From assembly GCA_022560025.1 (NCBI GenBank), contig JAFISE010000083.1:80053-144052 (forward strand): a DNA stretch of 64,000 nt, read 5' to 3'. The translations under genes were made by a program, and so were the position numbers. Each line of letters starts with the position of its first letter. Position 1 is the first letter of the stretch. Positions 11,590 through 22,644 of the stretch are shown here, one piece after another. The notes below the pieces were generated by a model. That model did no database searches. It was not told the origin of the DNA and saw only the letters and a list, made by a program, of their open reading frames with translations. The DNA is from Stagonosporopsis chrysanthemi. Taxonomy: Eukaryota; Ascomycota; Dothideomycetes; Pleosporales; Didymellaceae.

Positions 11590-12400
11590 GTCATTACTAC
11601 TACTACGCCCGCTGAGCCTGTCACATCCTTCACATCAGGTCCCATTCCAGAAACAACAGCAGACTCGGCTAGCGGTACGAGTCCACCACTTGTGATTATC
11701 ACTACTGTACCCGCTGAGCCTGATACATCCTTCACGTCTGGTCCCATCCTAGGTACCACCACGGTTCCGGCGAGCGGCGCAAACCCGCCCCTTTTCATCG
11801 TGACCACTGTTGTAGGCGAGCCCATAACTTTTTTCACCACTGGACCTGTTGTAGGCATGACCATCAGCTCTGACGGCACAAATTCTCCTGTTATCGTCAT
11901 TACCTTGGTGCCAATCACCTCGTTCACTACCGGATCTATCTCTGGTACGACGACACTTCAAGTGTCTGGCACAAAACCACCTATTGTCGTGGTGAAAAAT
12001 GTACCTAATACTATCACCTCACTCACTACTGGACCTATGGAAGGCACAACAACAATTTCCGCAGATAGCACCAATCCACCAGTTGTGGTCATCACACAGT
12101 TTCCCATTACATTTTTAATTCTGGGGCCCATTGCGGGCACAATTATTTCCCCAGCAGATGGTACCATTCCGCCTATTGTAGTGGTCACCAAGGTTCCAGC
12201 TACGTCGTTCACCTCGGATCCTGTGGCTGGCACTACAAAACTCCCCCCTGACGGTACAAACGAACCTGTTGTAGTGATCACCCAGGTACCCAATACGATA
12301 CTTGTCCCAGGTCCTGTAGCTGGCACTACAACACTCGCCCCTGATGGCACGAGTCCACCGGTCGTCATCGTGACCACTGTTCCTACCTTTTCAACGATAT
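11590..12400 (+). repeat. Imperfect tandem repeats of about 75-85 bp
   Basis: About nine to ten diverged copies encode units like T-S-F-T-(S/T)-G-P-(I/V)-x-G-T-T-T, then x-x-x-G-T-x-P-P-V-V-(I/V)-(V/I)-T-x-V-P. The frame stays open through most copies even though the gene as a whole is broken. Copies differ in length by whole codons and in sequence, so the array is old rather than freshly expanded. Confidence 0.85.
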
Positions 12401-13252
12401 CTTTGACTACGGGATCTGTTAGCTTCAAATCAACTGTACCCACCATAGACGCGAGTGGCTCCCCCACCACTGTTGTGGTAGTGGGTGAGCCTACTCTTTC
12501 AACGATCACGACCACCGATGGACCTGTCAGCCTGACGTCCACAGCGGCAGGACACCATATGGACGGGGCCAGATTAGCAGCCTCAGTGTGCCCTGTGTAG
12601 ATGTTCCTGGTGGCCCGTCTGTATTCATACCTGGGGCTCCCTTGTATTACTCAGACGTCACAGCTACTTACGCAGGCTTTGGCTATAACCCAACAACTCG
12701 ACTCTTGTTTTTACCGGCTATTTCCTACCTCCGGCCTCGGGATTGTACGGTATATGTACCACGGCTGATAGTATCAACACCTTCTACGACGGATCTGAGG
12801 TGGCATTCGCATGCGGTTCGACCGATACACCACGAAAGCAGTACCTACTGTTCTAGGAACATCCACAGGACCGCTGTGTGTCAGCGTGGCCTACGAAGCG
12901 AATCAGTATTACCCTATTCGCTCTGTATACGGTATAAATGGGCTGCCGCCATACCTTACAACAGGCATTTACGCACCAGGCGACACGCTACCTCTCGATC
13001 TGGAAGGTATTTTGTTCCCACAACGCTGCGATGAATCGACCGGCTCTCCAGCTGCCACCATTACTATAATTACTGAAGGTCCAGTGGCCGGTACATCGAC
13101 CATCCCTGCCGTGGGAACCACGCCTGGGACTGAGATCGTCACGACTGTTCCGTTCAGCACTGTTACCACTACTGTTGGCTCGGTCTCCTTCACACAAACC
13201 GTGCCTATCACAGACGCCAACGGTTCGCCCACCACTGTGGTCGTCGTTGTTG
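12388..13252 (+). repeat. Two diverged copies of a module flanking the conserved block
   Basis: A module at about 12388-12490 (TTGSVSFKSTVPTIDASGSP, then TTVVVVGEPT) recurs at about 13160-13260 (TTVGSVSFTQTVPITDANGS, then PTTVVVVVEPT). The two copies bracket the non-repetitive cysteine-containing block of the surface-protein pseudogene, suggesting an ancestral internal duplication. Confidence 0.75.
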
Positions 13253-13368
13253 AGCCTACGCAGCCGATCTTTGAGCCCTTTCCTGGAAGTGCGAACCCTC
13301 TCCTCACCTCATCCAAAACACTACATGTCACCGCACTAATATTCCTTCTCGTGTTACTTCTCGAGTAG

Positions 13369-15161
13369 ATAGCACGTTTACAGTCGCCCCCTATGTATGG
13401 GTTGACCTTGGCTGAGGGCAAGGTAGCGGTGATTCGGATCTGGCTTGAACGGCTAAACCAGGCTCGGCGACCTTTGCTTGGGTCGCTGACTTTAGGGACT
13501 CCACAGCCAGCATGAATCGAATCCAAACTGCTGGAATTGCTGACTGGGTCTATCTGCTCGTCAAGGTGACTTTCTTTGGGCTGTCACCAGGAACGCAAGT
13601 GTAGTGGCCTAGAGCCGAGCAGCGCACACTTGGCAAGTGTCACAGGAACACGGACCTGTAACAAGATTCGACAATTAGGTACGGAGCACTTTGTGCCGTG
13701 TCGTCTGGTCTCTTGTATGGCCAAGAACAGTCGGGCCTTATGGTCGCTTTTCCGGTTTACACAAGAATACCCAGATGTGTATCTGCCAGCATTGCATCAA
13801 CTCTCAATGACGGAGCGAAATGCACGTACACCGTCGGTCCTGGTGCTGTTCCGTCGTCGCAAGTACCGTAATTACTGGTTCAATCGAATTGACATCGACT
13901 GTGGCTACTATGGACAGTAGTGGATCGACAACAATTCTTCGCTCTCGCCGTCAGCTTGTGGCCACATATCCAGGGACAGAAGCGCTTTCGTTTAATTTTT
14001 AATCGGGACTGATTTCTACGGTTTTTTGGGGACAGTTGGAGCCAGTTTAAGGAACGAGAGCACCCAGAGGATAAGGTCCGAGAGAAGATAATTTGAACCG
14101 TCTGTCTCCTGATATATCTCTTGTAAAGAAAACGCGTCGCCCAAGCTACACGACGACGCGCGATCCTTTTGCGCCTCTGCTGCTGCCATTGCAGATTGTC
14201 ACCCAGAACTGGACGCATTCAACTCTCGTGCATGCCCGCTAAGCCGGCGATTGAGGATGCGCTGCCAGCGATGCTTAGCTGGACCTAGGCGCGCAGCAGG
14301 TAGGTTGAGGTCGAGGAGGAAACCGTGCCTGCACAGCGAGGCGATGCGGAGCCCGACAGGCCGATTGTCGAAGCGAGTGTAGCATGACTTCACACCCGTC
14401 TACAGCACCGTCGCCTTACGACCAAGAGCGCATCAAATGACAACACCATCGCGCTGGGTATCTTGCGGACTTATTCCGCTCACCTCGTCACCACTTTGAC
14501 TTTCTCTCTCATCTGATGCTGTCTGCTGCCACGAACCGTGGTTGCAGCTCCCGCGCAACCTACTTGAGTAATGATGACGATCCTCTTGCTTTCACTATAG
14601 GGCACTGACCGACTTCCCCTACATCTACCCCACAACTCAGCAAGGTGGCGATCTAGCAGATCTCCATGTGCTTGTGACCTTCGGCTTCGCCAAACAAGGC
14701 AAGTTGAGCTGTCAATGCCAAGGTACCTCAGCACCCACCAACGAGAACATGGCTTCGGGAAGATTTCCAGCTGGTGGGTACGCATGGTCTCGAGTAGGTT
14801 CTGCAAGGCGCGTGGTGTGCCCGCTTCATGTTACACTCGATGGTGTTGGCGGAGCAAGCCTCAGCCGGCGCAGTGAGACCCCGTCGCACCACCGACATCA
14901 TCGTCAGCATCACGCACAGCGACGAGCTTTGAGCGCTTTTGTTTTTGCCGTAGATGCGAGACAAGACTCCCAACAGCAGCGCTGTGCAGCAGGACAGCTG
15001 TCATGATGCCGATACCCATCTGTTATGCCACTTTTTGAGCACAAAAACGTCATACTGCCATGTACCCGGGAGTCACTCATCCCTCCACCAGCGCCCTGTA
15101 GTACATGACACTACCGCGCGCAGCGCATCATCGCCATCACATGAAGATCTAGAGACTGCGC
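13369..15161. other. Intergenic stretch, no supported gene
   Basis: Frames such as 13576-13920, 14480-14806 and 14668-15006 show neither domain resemblance nor convincing splice partners. Some may be decayed remains continuing from the surface-protein pseudogene, but this cannot be shown. Confidence 0.4.
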
Positions 15162-15698
15162 TTAATGTTCACGAGATTTGCCTCCCAGCGTTCCAAGCGC
15201 GACGATTCGCTCGTATTGCGGGAATAACGGTCCCGGGGCTGTGATCCTGAAGCTTGGCCAGCACAATGGCGGGGTACATCTTCCAAAATGTTGTGGGGAC
15301 TCGAGAATGACCGCGATCAGCGACATCGCAGTACTTTTCGCCACCACGGTTGATCTTGAGGCGTCGCTGCCAGGCTGGCTGACTGTGCTCACCGGCAGAA
15401 CTGAAGGGCCGGCATATGTTCCTTGTTGTTGCGGTGTCATGTCGACGATGGTGATTGGCTGCTTCTGCCCGGTGACCGCAGAACTGGTGCGAGCTTGCAG
15501 TGACTTGGACAGGAGATGAGGATCAACATGCACTTCGCTGCGCTTCAGGATGTATGGGGAAATGTTTTGATGATCAGAGATGGGGAGCTGGAACAGCCTC
15601 CCCGTAATTCCAAGTCTGACCTCATGCAAGCTCATGAAATCCCTGCTAAGGTTAAGGATCTTGTCGGTTGAGAGAATGTCACCGAGAGAGTAAGACAT
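15162..15698 (-). CDS. Putative hypothetical protein
   Basis: An uninterrupted 178-residue frame from ATG at 15698. The first 80 residues look like a real soluble protein (MSYSLGDILSTDKILNLSRD at the start), and the codons there favour C or G in the third position. After about residue 85 the sequence becomes Ser/Thr/Pro-rich and less convincing, so an intron may be present near 15450 and the true 3' end could differ. No family is recognised. Confidence 0.33.
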   Translation of the reverse strand: MSYSLGDILSTDKILNLSRDFMSLHEVRLGITGRLFQLPISDHQNISPYILKRSEVHVDPHLLSKSLQARTSSAVTGQKQPITIVDMTPQQQGTYAGPSVLPVSTVSQPGSDASRSTVVAKSTAMSLIAVILESPQHFGRCTPPLCWPSFRITAPGPLFPQYERIVALGTLGGKSREH

Positions 15699-16516
15699 AT
15701 TGCAGGTATGAGGCTACAGTCCATAAGACTTCGTGCAAGGCTTTGTTTGGAGTCACAGCGAATGTCCCCTCGCTGGTAGAATACGTTGTCGTTCTGGAAG
15801 CCCTGGCGTCGTGAGCTTCCAGAACATCATCTGCACCTCCACAACAGCCCAAGATCTTCCGACTCTATTTGGCCTCGTGGGGCTCCACCGTCCTGCTGAT
15901 TCGTTGCCTCTCAGCTTTGTTGCCTCCTTGAGCAACGCGCTGCCGATCGCACCATCATCGTTTGAAACGCTTCACCAATCAGCTCTGCGTACCTGACTAT
16001 GTCCTTACTTTAGTCATCTCGTGCCGGTGTAACACCACAGTCGAACCCTGCATGTGTCTTTAAACCCAAAGAGACGATCGCACTCCGGAGAACTCTGATT
16101 TTGAGGTTAGGCCTTGTACAATGTTTCCCGCCGGTGCATCACCTCCGTGAAAGCAGCTCGGACAAGCGTGTGATAGGTCGAAGACCAGAGCTTCATCCCT
16201 GGCGTAGCTTCGCTGCCAACACTCTGAACTTACGACGATCTTAATCCCCATGCTCGCGAGGCATGTGTTGTTGTTGTGGCGGATGACGGGGGACAGATCC
16301 CAGTTCCGCAGTCCGGGTGGATCTTCGGCCTTGCATGCGGGTTTGTGAAGTTTGGGGTTTAAAGTCGTGCATGTTCCCAGCTTCGAGGACCACAGAACGT
16401 GGATAATAATCTCGAGTTGCTCAAGTACCACTTCCTTCTGTTTGTATACCATAATCTGCATTGCTGCATGACACAATCTCGAGTGCAAAACGAGCAGTAA
16501 CACCAAAAACGACAGT
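15699..16516. other. Intergenic stretch upstream of the glucanase
   Basis: No supported gene. It lies between the putative minus-strand gene and the GH5 gene and should contain the latter's promoter. The minus-strand frame over 16060-16674 overlaps the first exon and intron of the glucanase and is taken as a shadow. Confidence 0.4.
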
Positions 16517-17986
16517 ATGGTCGGACATTGGAACACAGTATTTGCTGTCGGCCTTCTTGCCCTAGGCTCAAATGCCTCTCCATTGTAAGCTCTCCCAGAT
16601 CCTGTCCCGATATATTCTGGAGGATAAGCGCTTATTATGAACCAGAGAAACGGAAAGGCTCGCCAAGCGCGCACCTCCCTTCGACTACAATGGACAGAAA
16701 GTTCGCGGTGTAAACACAGGAGGCTGGTTCGTCCTTGAGCCTTGGATCACACCCAGCATCTTCGAGGGTAACGCAGCGAAGGATGAGTGGACATTTACCG
16801 AAATACTGGGCAAGGATGCCGCGAAATCGAGGCTGCAAGACCACTGGAACTCTTGGATTACACAAGACGATTTCAACCAGATGGCACAAGCAGGGTTGAA
16901 TCACGTTCGTATTCCAATTGGTTACTGGAGTGTGATCCCTCGTGACGGCGATCCGTACGTACAAGGAGCGTACGACAAGCTTGGCGAAGCGCTTGATTGG
17001 GCGAGTGGTGCTGGGCTGAAGGTCATGATCGACTTGCACGGTGGTAAGTACAGAACGTTCGACGCTCGTTGATGCCCTCACTAACACCTTCTAGCTCCGG
17101 AATCGCAGAACGGTTTCGATAACTCAGGCAAGTATGGTAATGTCGGCTGGACACAAGGCGACTCTGTCAAACACACCCTAGAAGTCCTCAACAAGATTCG
17201 CGACGACCACGCTTCGCACCCAGCAGTCTCGTCGATTCAACTCTTGAACGAGCCGCTCGGACCCAACCTCGATATGAACACTGTCCGTCAGTTCTACATG
17301 GATGGCTGGGGTAACCTGAAGGATTCCAATGTTGCGGTTGCCTTCCACGATGCCTTCCAGGGCGTAACATCCTGGGGTGATTGGGGTGCCGGCATGTGGA
17401 ACTTGCTCCTTGATACTCACCACTACGAGATCTTCACTCTCGACGCCGTTGCTATGAGCCCAGACGACCACATCAGGACAGCTTGCGACTTTGGCAACCA
17501 GATGGCCAGCACTGGCAAATGGACAATCAGTGGCGAGTGGACGGGCGGTATTACCGACTGCGCCAAGTGGCTCAATGGCAAAGACAAGGGCGCGCGCTAC
17601 GACGGTACTTTTGGTGGCGGTTCCAAGGTCGGCGACTGTACTGGCAAATCGACCGGCACCGTAGCTGGATTATCCGAAGCTGACAAGACGAACGTTGGGC
17701 GTTTCATCGAAGCACAACTCGATGCATATGAGAAGGCTACGTAAGTCCAATCACCGTAAACCTTATTTACTGATGATGACTAACAATCCCAAGCGGCTGG
17801 ATTTTCTGGACATGGAAGACAGAAGGTGCGCCCGAGTGGGATATGCAAGACTTGCTCAAGGAAGGCATCTTCCCGCAGCCATTGACAGCCAGAAAGTGTG
17901 AGTGTTTTTCCCCAGACAATGCCTCAGGTGCAAAATCTCGACGAGCCAGGTGCTGATGTTTCACAGATCCCGGCCAGTGCGGTTGA
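16517..17986 (+). CDS. GH5 exo-beta-1,3-glucanase, secreted
   Basis: Five exons join in phase to 411 residues: introns 16585-16645, 17044-17094, 17741-17793 and 17898-17966. Residues 1-20 are a signal peptide, and LAKR at 28-31 is a Kex2-type propeptide site, giving a mature start at APPFDYNG. The body is family GH5 (subfamily 9, yeast Exg1 type): GVNTGGWFVLEPW at 44-56, HVRIPIGYW at 109-117, proton donor E208 in LLNEP, HHY at 264-266, and nucleophile E303 in SGEW. It ends in YPGQCG, as Exg1-type enzymes commonly do. The enzyme releases glucose from the non-reducing ends of beta-1,3-glucan and acts in wall remodelling. The last exon is only 20 nt; without it the frame runs to a stop in the last intron, so the exon is well supported by the family-typical ending. 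Confidence 0.95.
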
Positions 17987-19288
17987 GCAAGCCTGTGCCT
18001 GTCTGCTACTTGTGAATTCAAGTTATTCCTTGGAATTGTGGAGCGAGTGTGAAACACTCAGCCAGCAAGAGCAACTCCGCATTTGCGCAGCGTTCTCACC
18101 TTGAGTAATGATGTCACGCAATCTGTTTCGAAGATACCCAATCTCGTTCGCTCGCTATATATGACTCCTTGAGGAGGTGGAGACTGTCAAGTGGTAGGGC
18201 TATGGAAGCGGCAGGATTAGACGGTCATCGGCTGCATATCCAGCGATGTACGCAGTCATGGAAGCAATCAAGAATGAGAATATTGATATGACATACTCAC
18301 CCAAACTATACTGCGAGCCGCGATGAATCGGCCTTGTTGTCGCGACAATATCGGTGTCATTGTGCTGGCACCAGTTCGCGGCAGCCAACGGCTTTGCTGC
18401 GGCGCAGCTTCCTCCGGGCGTCTAATCTCAGATCCTTGGGAGCACCACAGTTCATTTTGCATGCTGACGCGGGCTGAAAACACAACCAAACAGCATCGTC
18501 TTGCAACGTCTAGACTCGCGAGGATGCTGATCCCTCGCAGTTAACCGCGGGTGTAACACCTTGGTGAGCCATCGCAGGGCCCCCTTTTGGAGCGGCACGC
18601 CTAGCGGCCTGGAAACCACAACACCGATCCTGCCCTTAGGCCGATTCTTAAGGCGTGAGCTCCGGGCCTAGGCAGCACGGCATCGATCAGTCCCACCAAG
18701 ATGCGAACCTGGAGAACTGGTCGTATCCTGCGACATCGCAATTTGGCACCACGTTCATCCTCAGACGTCGCGCGCCCCATCAGCTGTTGGCAGCTGGTTG
18801 TCTGCAGCTCGCTCTTGTCGCAGCCGCCCTCAGCGCGAAAGCGCAATATCACGCGCTGGCCGAACCTTCTTCCAGCAGCGGCGTTTGTGAACTCAGGCGT
18901 CCTATGCCGCTTGCAAATTGCGTCCAGAAATAACAGAGTCGTTGAAGCAAGAGAGCCAATCACTGGCAACCGCCCCTGAGCACCAGTGCTGTTTCGAGCC
19001 CTAGTGTCGCGGCGCGTGCACGCCTTAGCCAGGCACCATGCCGCTAAGCAATAAACAAATTGGACGAGCCAGGGACCGGCATGCCCGTGCGCAACCGGTC
19101 AGTGAATCAATATAGACCTTCGCTGCGCCCGTCAGCTCCTTCCTGCTTTCGTCAATCAACCTGAGGAATTTGCTTCCCTGCCGCTCTTTAAAGCACACAG
19201 TCACTCTTTACAAATCCCCACCAACCAGTACACTCACTCACCACTATAATCGTCGCTCTACGCACGTTAATCAAATAATACCGACAAC
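17987..19288. other. Intergenic stretch with promoter of the Kre9-like gene
   Basis: No supported gene. The 120 bases before 19289 are C/T-rich and A-rich on the + strand, and contain TTTAAAGC at about 19185, typical of strongly expressed fungal genes. Frames at 18601-18969 and 18655-18979 on opposite strands shadow each other and carry no domain. Confidence 0.4.
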
Positions 19289-20152
19289 ATGTTCACCAAG
19301 GCCTCCATCGTTGCCCTCTTCACCAGCATTGCTGCTGCCCAGCTGCACGCCCCGGTTGGCGAGCCTGCCGGCAACCCCATCACTCGTCCCTTGAACGAGG
19401 TAAGCATCGACTCTGCGACACTGATCTTGGCGACAGTTACTGACTCGTCTTAGGTTGTCCCTGCTTGCAAGGCCTTCACCATCACCTGGCAGCCGACCAC
19501 CTCCAACACGGTCTCGCTCCTCCTGCTCCGTGGCCCCTCCACCAATGTCGTTCCCATTCAGACTCTTGCTGAGGGCATCAACAACTCTGGCTCCTTCTCC
19601 TGGACTCCTGCCTCCTCCCTCGAGGCTGATGTTTCCCGTTACGGACTCCAGCTGATCGACGACGTTACCGGCCAGTACCAGTACTCGACCCAGTTCGGTA
19701 TCTCCAAGGAAGACTGCGCTATCGTCGTCTCCTCCAGCTCTGCTCCCGCCCCGGCCTCGAGCTCTGCTCCCGCTCCGGTCTCCAGCTCTGCCCCTGCTGG
19801 CGAGTCCTCCACCCCGGCTGGCTACCCCGTCGCCTCTTCCACCCCCGCTGGCTACCCCGTCGCTTCATCGTCGGCCGTCAAGACCTCCGTGGCTCCTTAC
19901 CCCACCACCGTCAAGACCGTTGCTACCTCCAGCGCCCACGTCGCCAGCACCGGCGCCCCTGGCTACAACTCCACCATTGTCCAGCCCACCGGCTCGCTGA
20001 CGGTGCCCTCTTCTCTGCGCCCCTCTGCCACTGGTGCTGGTAACGGTACCGCCACCGGCCCCGGCCTGCCCGAGTCCACTGGCGCTGCCGCCTCCATCAA
20101 GGCTGGTCTCAGCCTTGTTGGTGCCGCTGCCTTCGCTGCGCTCATGCTCTAA
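19289..20152 (+). CDS. GPI-anchored Ser/Thr-rich wall protein, Kre9/Knh1-type domain
   Basis: Two exons with a 54-bp intron (19400-19453) encode 269 residues. Residues 1-20 are a signal peptide ending near AAAQ. Residues about 24-118 match the fungal Ser-Thr-rich GPI-anchored family domain related to Kre9/Knh1: NPITRPLNEVVPACKAFTIT at the start, a SGSFSWTP core and YGLQLIDDVTGQYQYSTQFGI towards the end. A Ser/Pro/Ala-rich stalk with tandem repeats follows. The C-terminus has a small-residue cleavage region (STGAAAS) and a hydrophobic tail (GLSLVGAAAFAALML), a GPI attachment signal. Such proteins sit at the plasma membrane or wall and are linked to beta-1,6-glucan assembly. Third codon positions are almost all C or G, far more than in neighbouring genes, which suggests high expression. 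Confidence 0.93.
19738..19867 (+). repeat. Tandem repeats in the stalk of the Kre9-like protein
   Basis: Two repeat types occur. Three copies of a 24-bp unit encode SSSAPAPA/V (about 19735-19800). Two 30-bp copies at 19808-19837 and 19838-19867 encode STPAGYPVAS twice and differ at a few third positions. They lengthen the glycosylated stalk and probably vary between strains. Confidence 0.9.
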
Positions 20153-21571
20153 ATCCCTCCCTTCTGCGATAAGCGTTCAAAAATCTGCATAGAAGCTAAC
20201 TGGGATGTCAATAATGTCATGATCTTGCGTTCGGTTTGCTTTCATTTCTCAGATACTCCTGGTGTTTAATAGGGTATATACCACTTCTCTTGTGTTTCAT
20301 TTCGACCCTTGGTGGCCGGGTCGTGTAGATAGTCAATGTCATCTGCACCGCACATGTTCGAATGCCCCCTGCCCATGCCGCGCCGTTGTGTGATAACGCA
20401 TGCCGATCGACGACAACCTTGTAGCTGCTGAGTTGCACTGCGCATTGGACCCTGTGTCGTCATTGTTTGTGTTTGCATTCCACGGCAGCACATAGCTTGC
20501 TACAACAACGCCGCTGTTGTACATACGTTCTTGCCCCGCAGTCTGGCAACCGTTGTCCGCATGCGTTTCCATGCGACGGTCCCTGCATGCCTTATGCTGC
20601 CGAATACCGTGAGCAGCCAACGTAGAGCCTTCTGGAATGATTTAGCAGCGGGAGCGTTCACGCTCATTCCAGACGTCTGTTCTTGGCAGTCTGAACATGA
20701 TGATAGGTATCATCTGCTTTTGCTCTCGACGATGCAGCATGGAGGCCGTCATGGCCTGGAGCCCGCAGCTGCCTTTATAGTCTTGAGCGCACGTGTTGTC
20801 ACCCATGCTGTAGGTACGATACGCTGTATCCAGAGTAGTTGCCTTCTTCTATCTCTACTCAGCATCTTCACCATCGCACGGACTCCCTATTCGTTGCCTC
20901 CTCTTGTAGTTGCGTGCGCCCACGACACTCTTGGTGCCTTCAACTTGCTTCTTAACCTCTGCCTCGTCGGCCGAGACAAGGGTTTTGCATTGCACAAGAT
21001 GTTCGTCGCGGTGCGCAGCGTCTATCATGAAGGCTCAGTGAACGTGCGACTCGGTGATTCACATCGCTTGGTGGTTAGCTGTGAAGAGGACAAAAGTGCC
21101 ACAATGATTCGTTGATTAGTTTCAAGACGCCACCGTCGTTACGAGCGACCGTTTGTTGATCACACTACAGCGTTTTCTCCAAGCTCTTGCATCAACCATA
21201 ACTCCAAGCTGGTAATAAACGGCGTTGCTGTTGTAATGTCTTCCAGCTCAGCTTGTCATTTTGCCCTCCGAGCTTGGCAGGACCAGAGCTATGTAGCGAA
21301 CAGCTCTAGAGGGGCGGTGGTAAAGACGTGCTTACACAGTGCTCGAATGACAGCAATGCCGCCTTAAATTGATTTAGAGGAACCTTCGAGTCACCGTTGC
21401 ATTGCACGAGACGTGCTGAAATTGATGGCGCAGGCATTTCGTCCGTTCGTGCCTCGGCGTTAAGGAGCTTGACCTTTTCTGGCGCCTTCCACGATCCGGA
21501 ACGTCATCGAGCTTTAATACCCTCGCGCCTCCGCTTTCCAGCGCCCTCCATCATACATCACAACCACAACC
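20153..21571. other. Intergenic stretch, no supported gene
   Basis: The longest frame (20531-21115, +) starts at TTG rather than ATG, shows no domain and has mixed composition, so it is not called. The right end should hold the promoter of the Bax-inhibitor gene. Confidence 0.4.
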
Positions 21572-22644
21572 ATGGCGTTCTTCTTACGGCGGCCCTTCGC
21601 CATACCTGCGACAATCAAGCAGTCCGTCACGAGGACATCACAGCTCTCAGTGCGCGCATTCCACAACACGCCACTGAAGCAACACCCGCACTTCTTCAAG
21701 TCCAAGGCACCCACGCTTACCACCGCCACCAATGTCTCCAAGTTTCAGTCGACCTTCCGCCGCTCGTACCAGCAGGCTACATACAACAACCCCCTTGCGC
21801 AGGGCGATGCGCGACAGCGCCTCCTATATGGCGCTGGCATCTTTGGCGCGACTCTGCTAGGCATCAACTTGATCTTCAACCGCGAGACCCGAGAGGATGG
21901 TGGCATGCCGCCATTCGAGCGCGCCTACCTCAACGATACGTTCTTGCACACTGGTCTTGGTATTGGAATCATTGGCGTTGCTGCGCGCGCCACGCACATG
22001 AACGGCTGGTCTTTCAGGCTCATGGCTGCCAACCCGTGGCTGGTCATGGGCGTCGGTCTCGCTGCTAGCATTGGTACTATGTACGGTACTATGGCCACCA
22101 GCCCTCAGAAGTGAGTACATTTGTTCTGCTATATTGAAGAGGGGATTCTAACTGCCACAGCTACGTCCAGAAGTACGCCCTCTGGACCGCCTTCAACGTT
22201 ACCCAAGCCGCTCTCCTCGCCCCGCTCTTCTTCATGCACCCCGCTATCCTCGCACGTGCCGGTCTCTACACTGCTGGTCTAATGGGCTCACTCGCATTTG
22301 TTGGTGCCACCGCAAAGACCGACAAGTACATGTACCTCGGTGGTCCTCTCCTTGCTGGTGTTGCCATCGTTGCCCTGTCTGGTCTGGCTCCTATGGTCAT
22401 CCCTGCGACGGCTGCGCGCACGCTGATGTGGACTGAGAACATCTGGCTGTACGGTGGTCTTGCTGTTTTCGGCGGCTTCACCCTGTACGATGTGCAGAAG
22501 ATCCTTCACCACGCCCGTCTGGCTGAGCGCGGCCTCATGCCCAAGGACCCCGTCAACGAGTCTATTCACCTGGAGTTGGACTTCATCAACATCTTCGTCA
22601 GGATGGTCCAGATTTTGGCTATGCAGCAGAACAGGAGGAAGTAA
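21572..22644 (+). CDS. Mitochondrial Bax-inhibitor-1 family protein (GHITM/TMBIM5-like)
   Basis: Two exons with a 50-bp intron (22111-22160) encode 340 residues. The first 50 residues are rich in Arg, Ser and Thr with few acidic residues (FFLRRPFAIPATIKQSVTRT and onward), a mitochondrial targeting sequence. From about residue 85 there are seven or so hydrophobic segments: the BI-1 like region includes LLYGAGIFGATLLGINLIF, NVTQAALLAPLFF, SLAFVGATA and PLLAGVAIVALSG. It ends with the family-typical LELDFINIFVRMVQIL and a basic tail. The human counterpart GHITM/TMBIM5 (MICS1) is an inner-membrane protein involved in cristae organisation and cation/proton exchange; that role here is inferred from the family. 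It is convergent with the permease gene downstream. Confidence 0.92.

Larger units (their letters stand above)
11229..13368 (+). pseudogene. Frameshifted repeat-rich GPI-type surface protein (adhesin-like)
   Basis: A collinear series of plus-strand blocks in changing frames spells one large wall protein. Block 1 (11229-about 11500) has a Kex2-like LAKRQ and then a Thr-rich stretch, but no ATG or signal peptide in frame. Block 2 (about 11495-11556) shifts frame, block 3 (about 11560-12600) shifts again and holds the repeats. Then come blocks at about 12570-12740 (VPCVDVPGGPSVFIPGA...), 12722-12840 (GLYGICTTADSINTFYDG...) and 12811-13368. The last block ends in a GPI-type signal: polar spacer with small residues, then hydrophobic TLHVTALIFLLVLLL. 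At least five frame changes in 2.1 kb cannot be explained by good GT..AG introns, so I call it a pseudogene. Sequencing error or a highly intron-rich gene remain possible. Intact relatives would be wall-anchored, O-glycosylated proteins for adhesion. Confidence 0.65.

Noticed and set aside
20531..21115. 194-codon plus-strand frame
   Set aside because: It starts at TTG, shows no domain, signal peptide or biased codon use, and has no splice partners.
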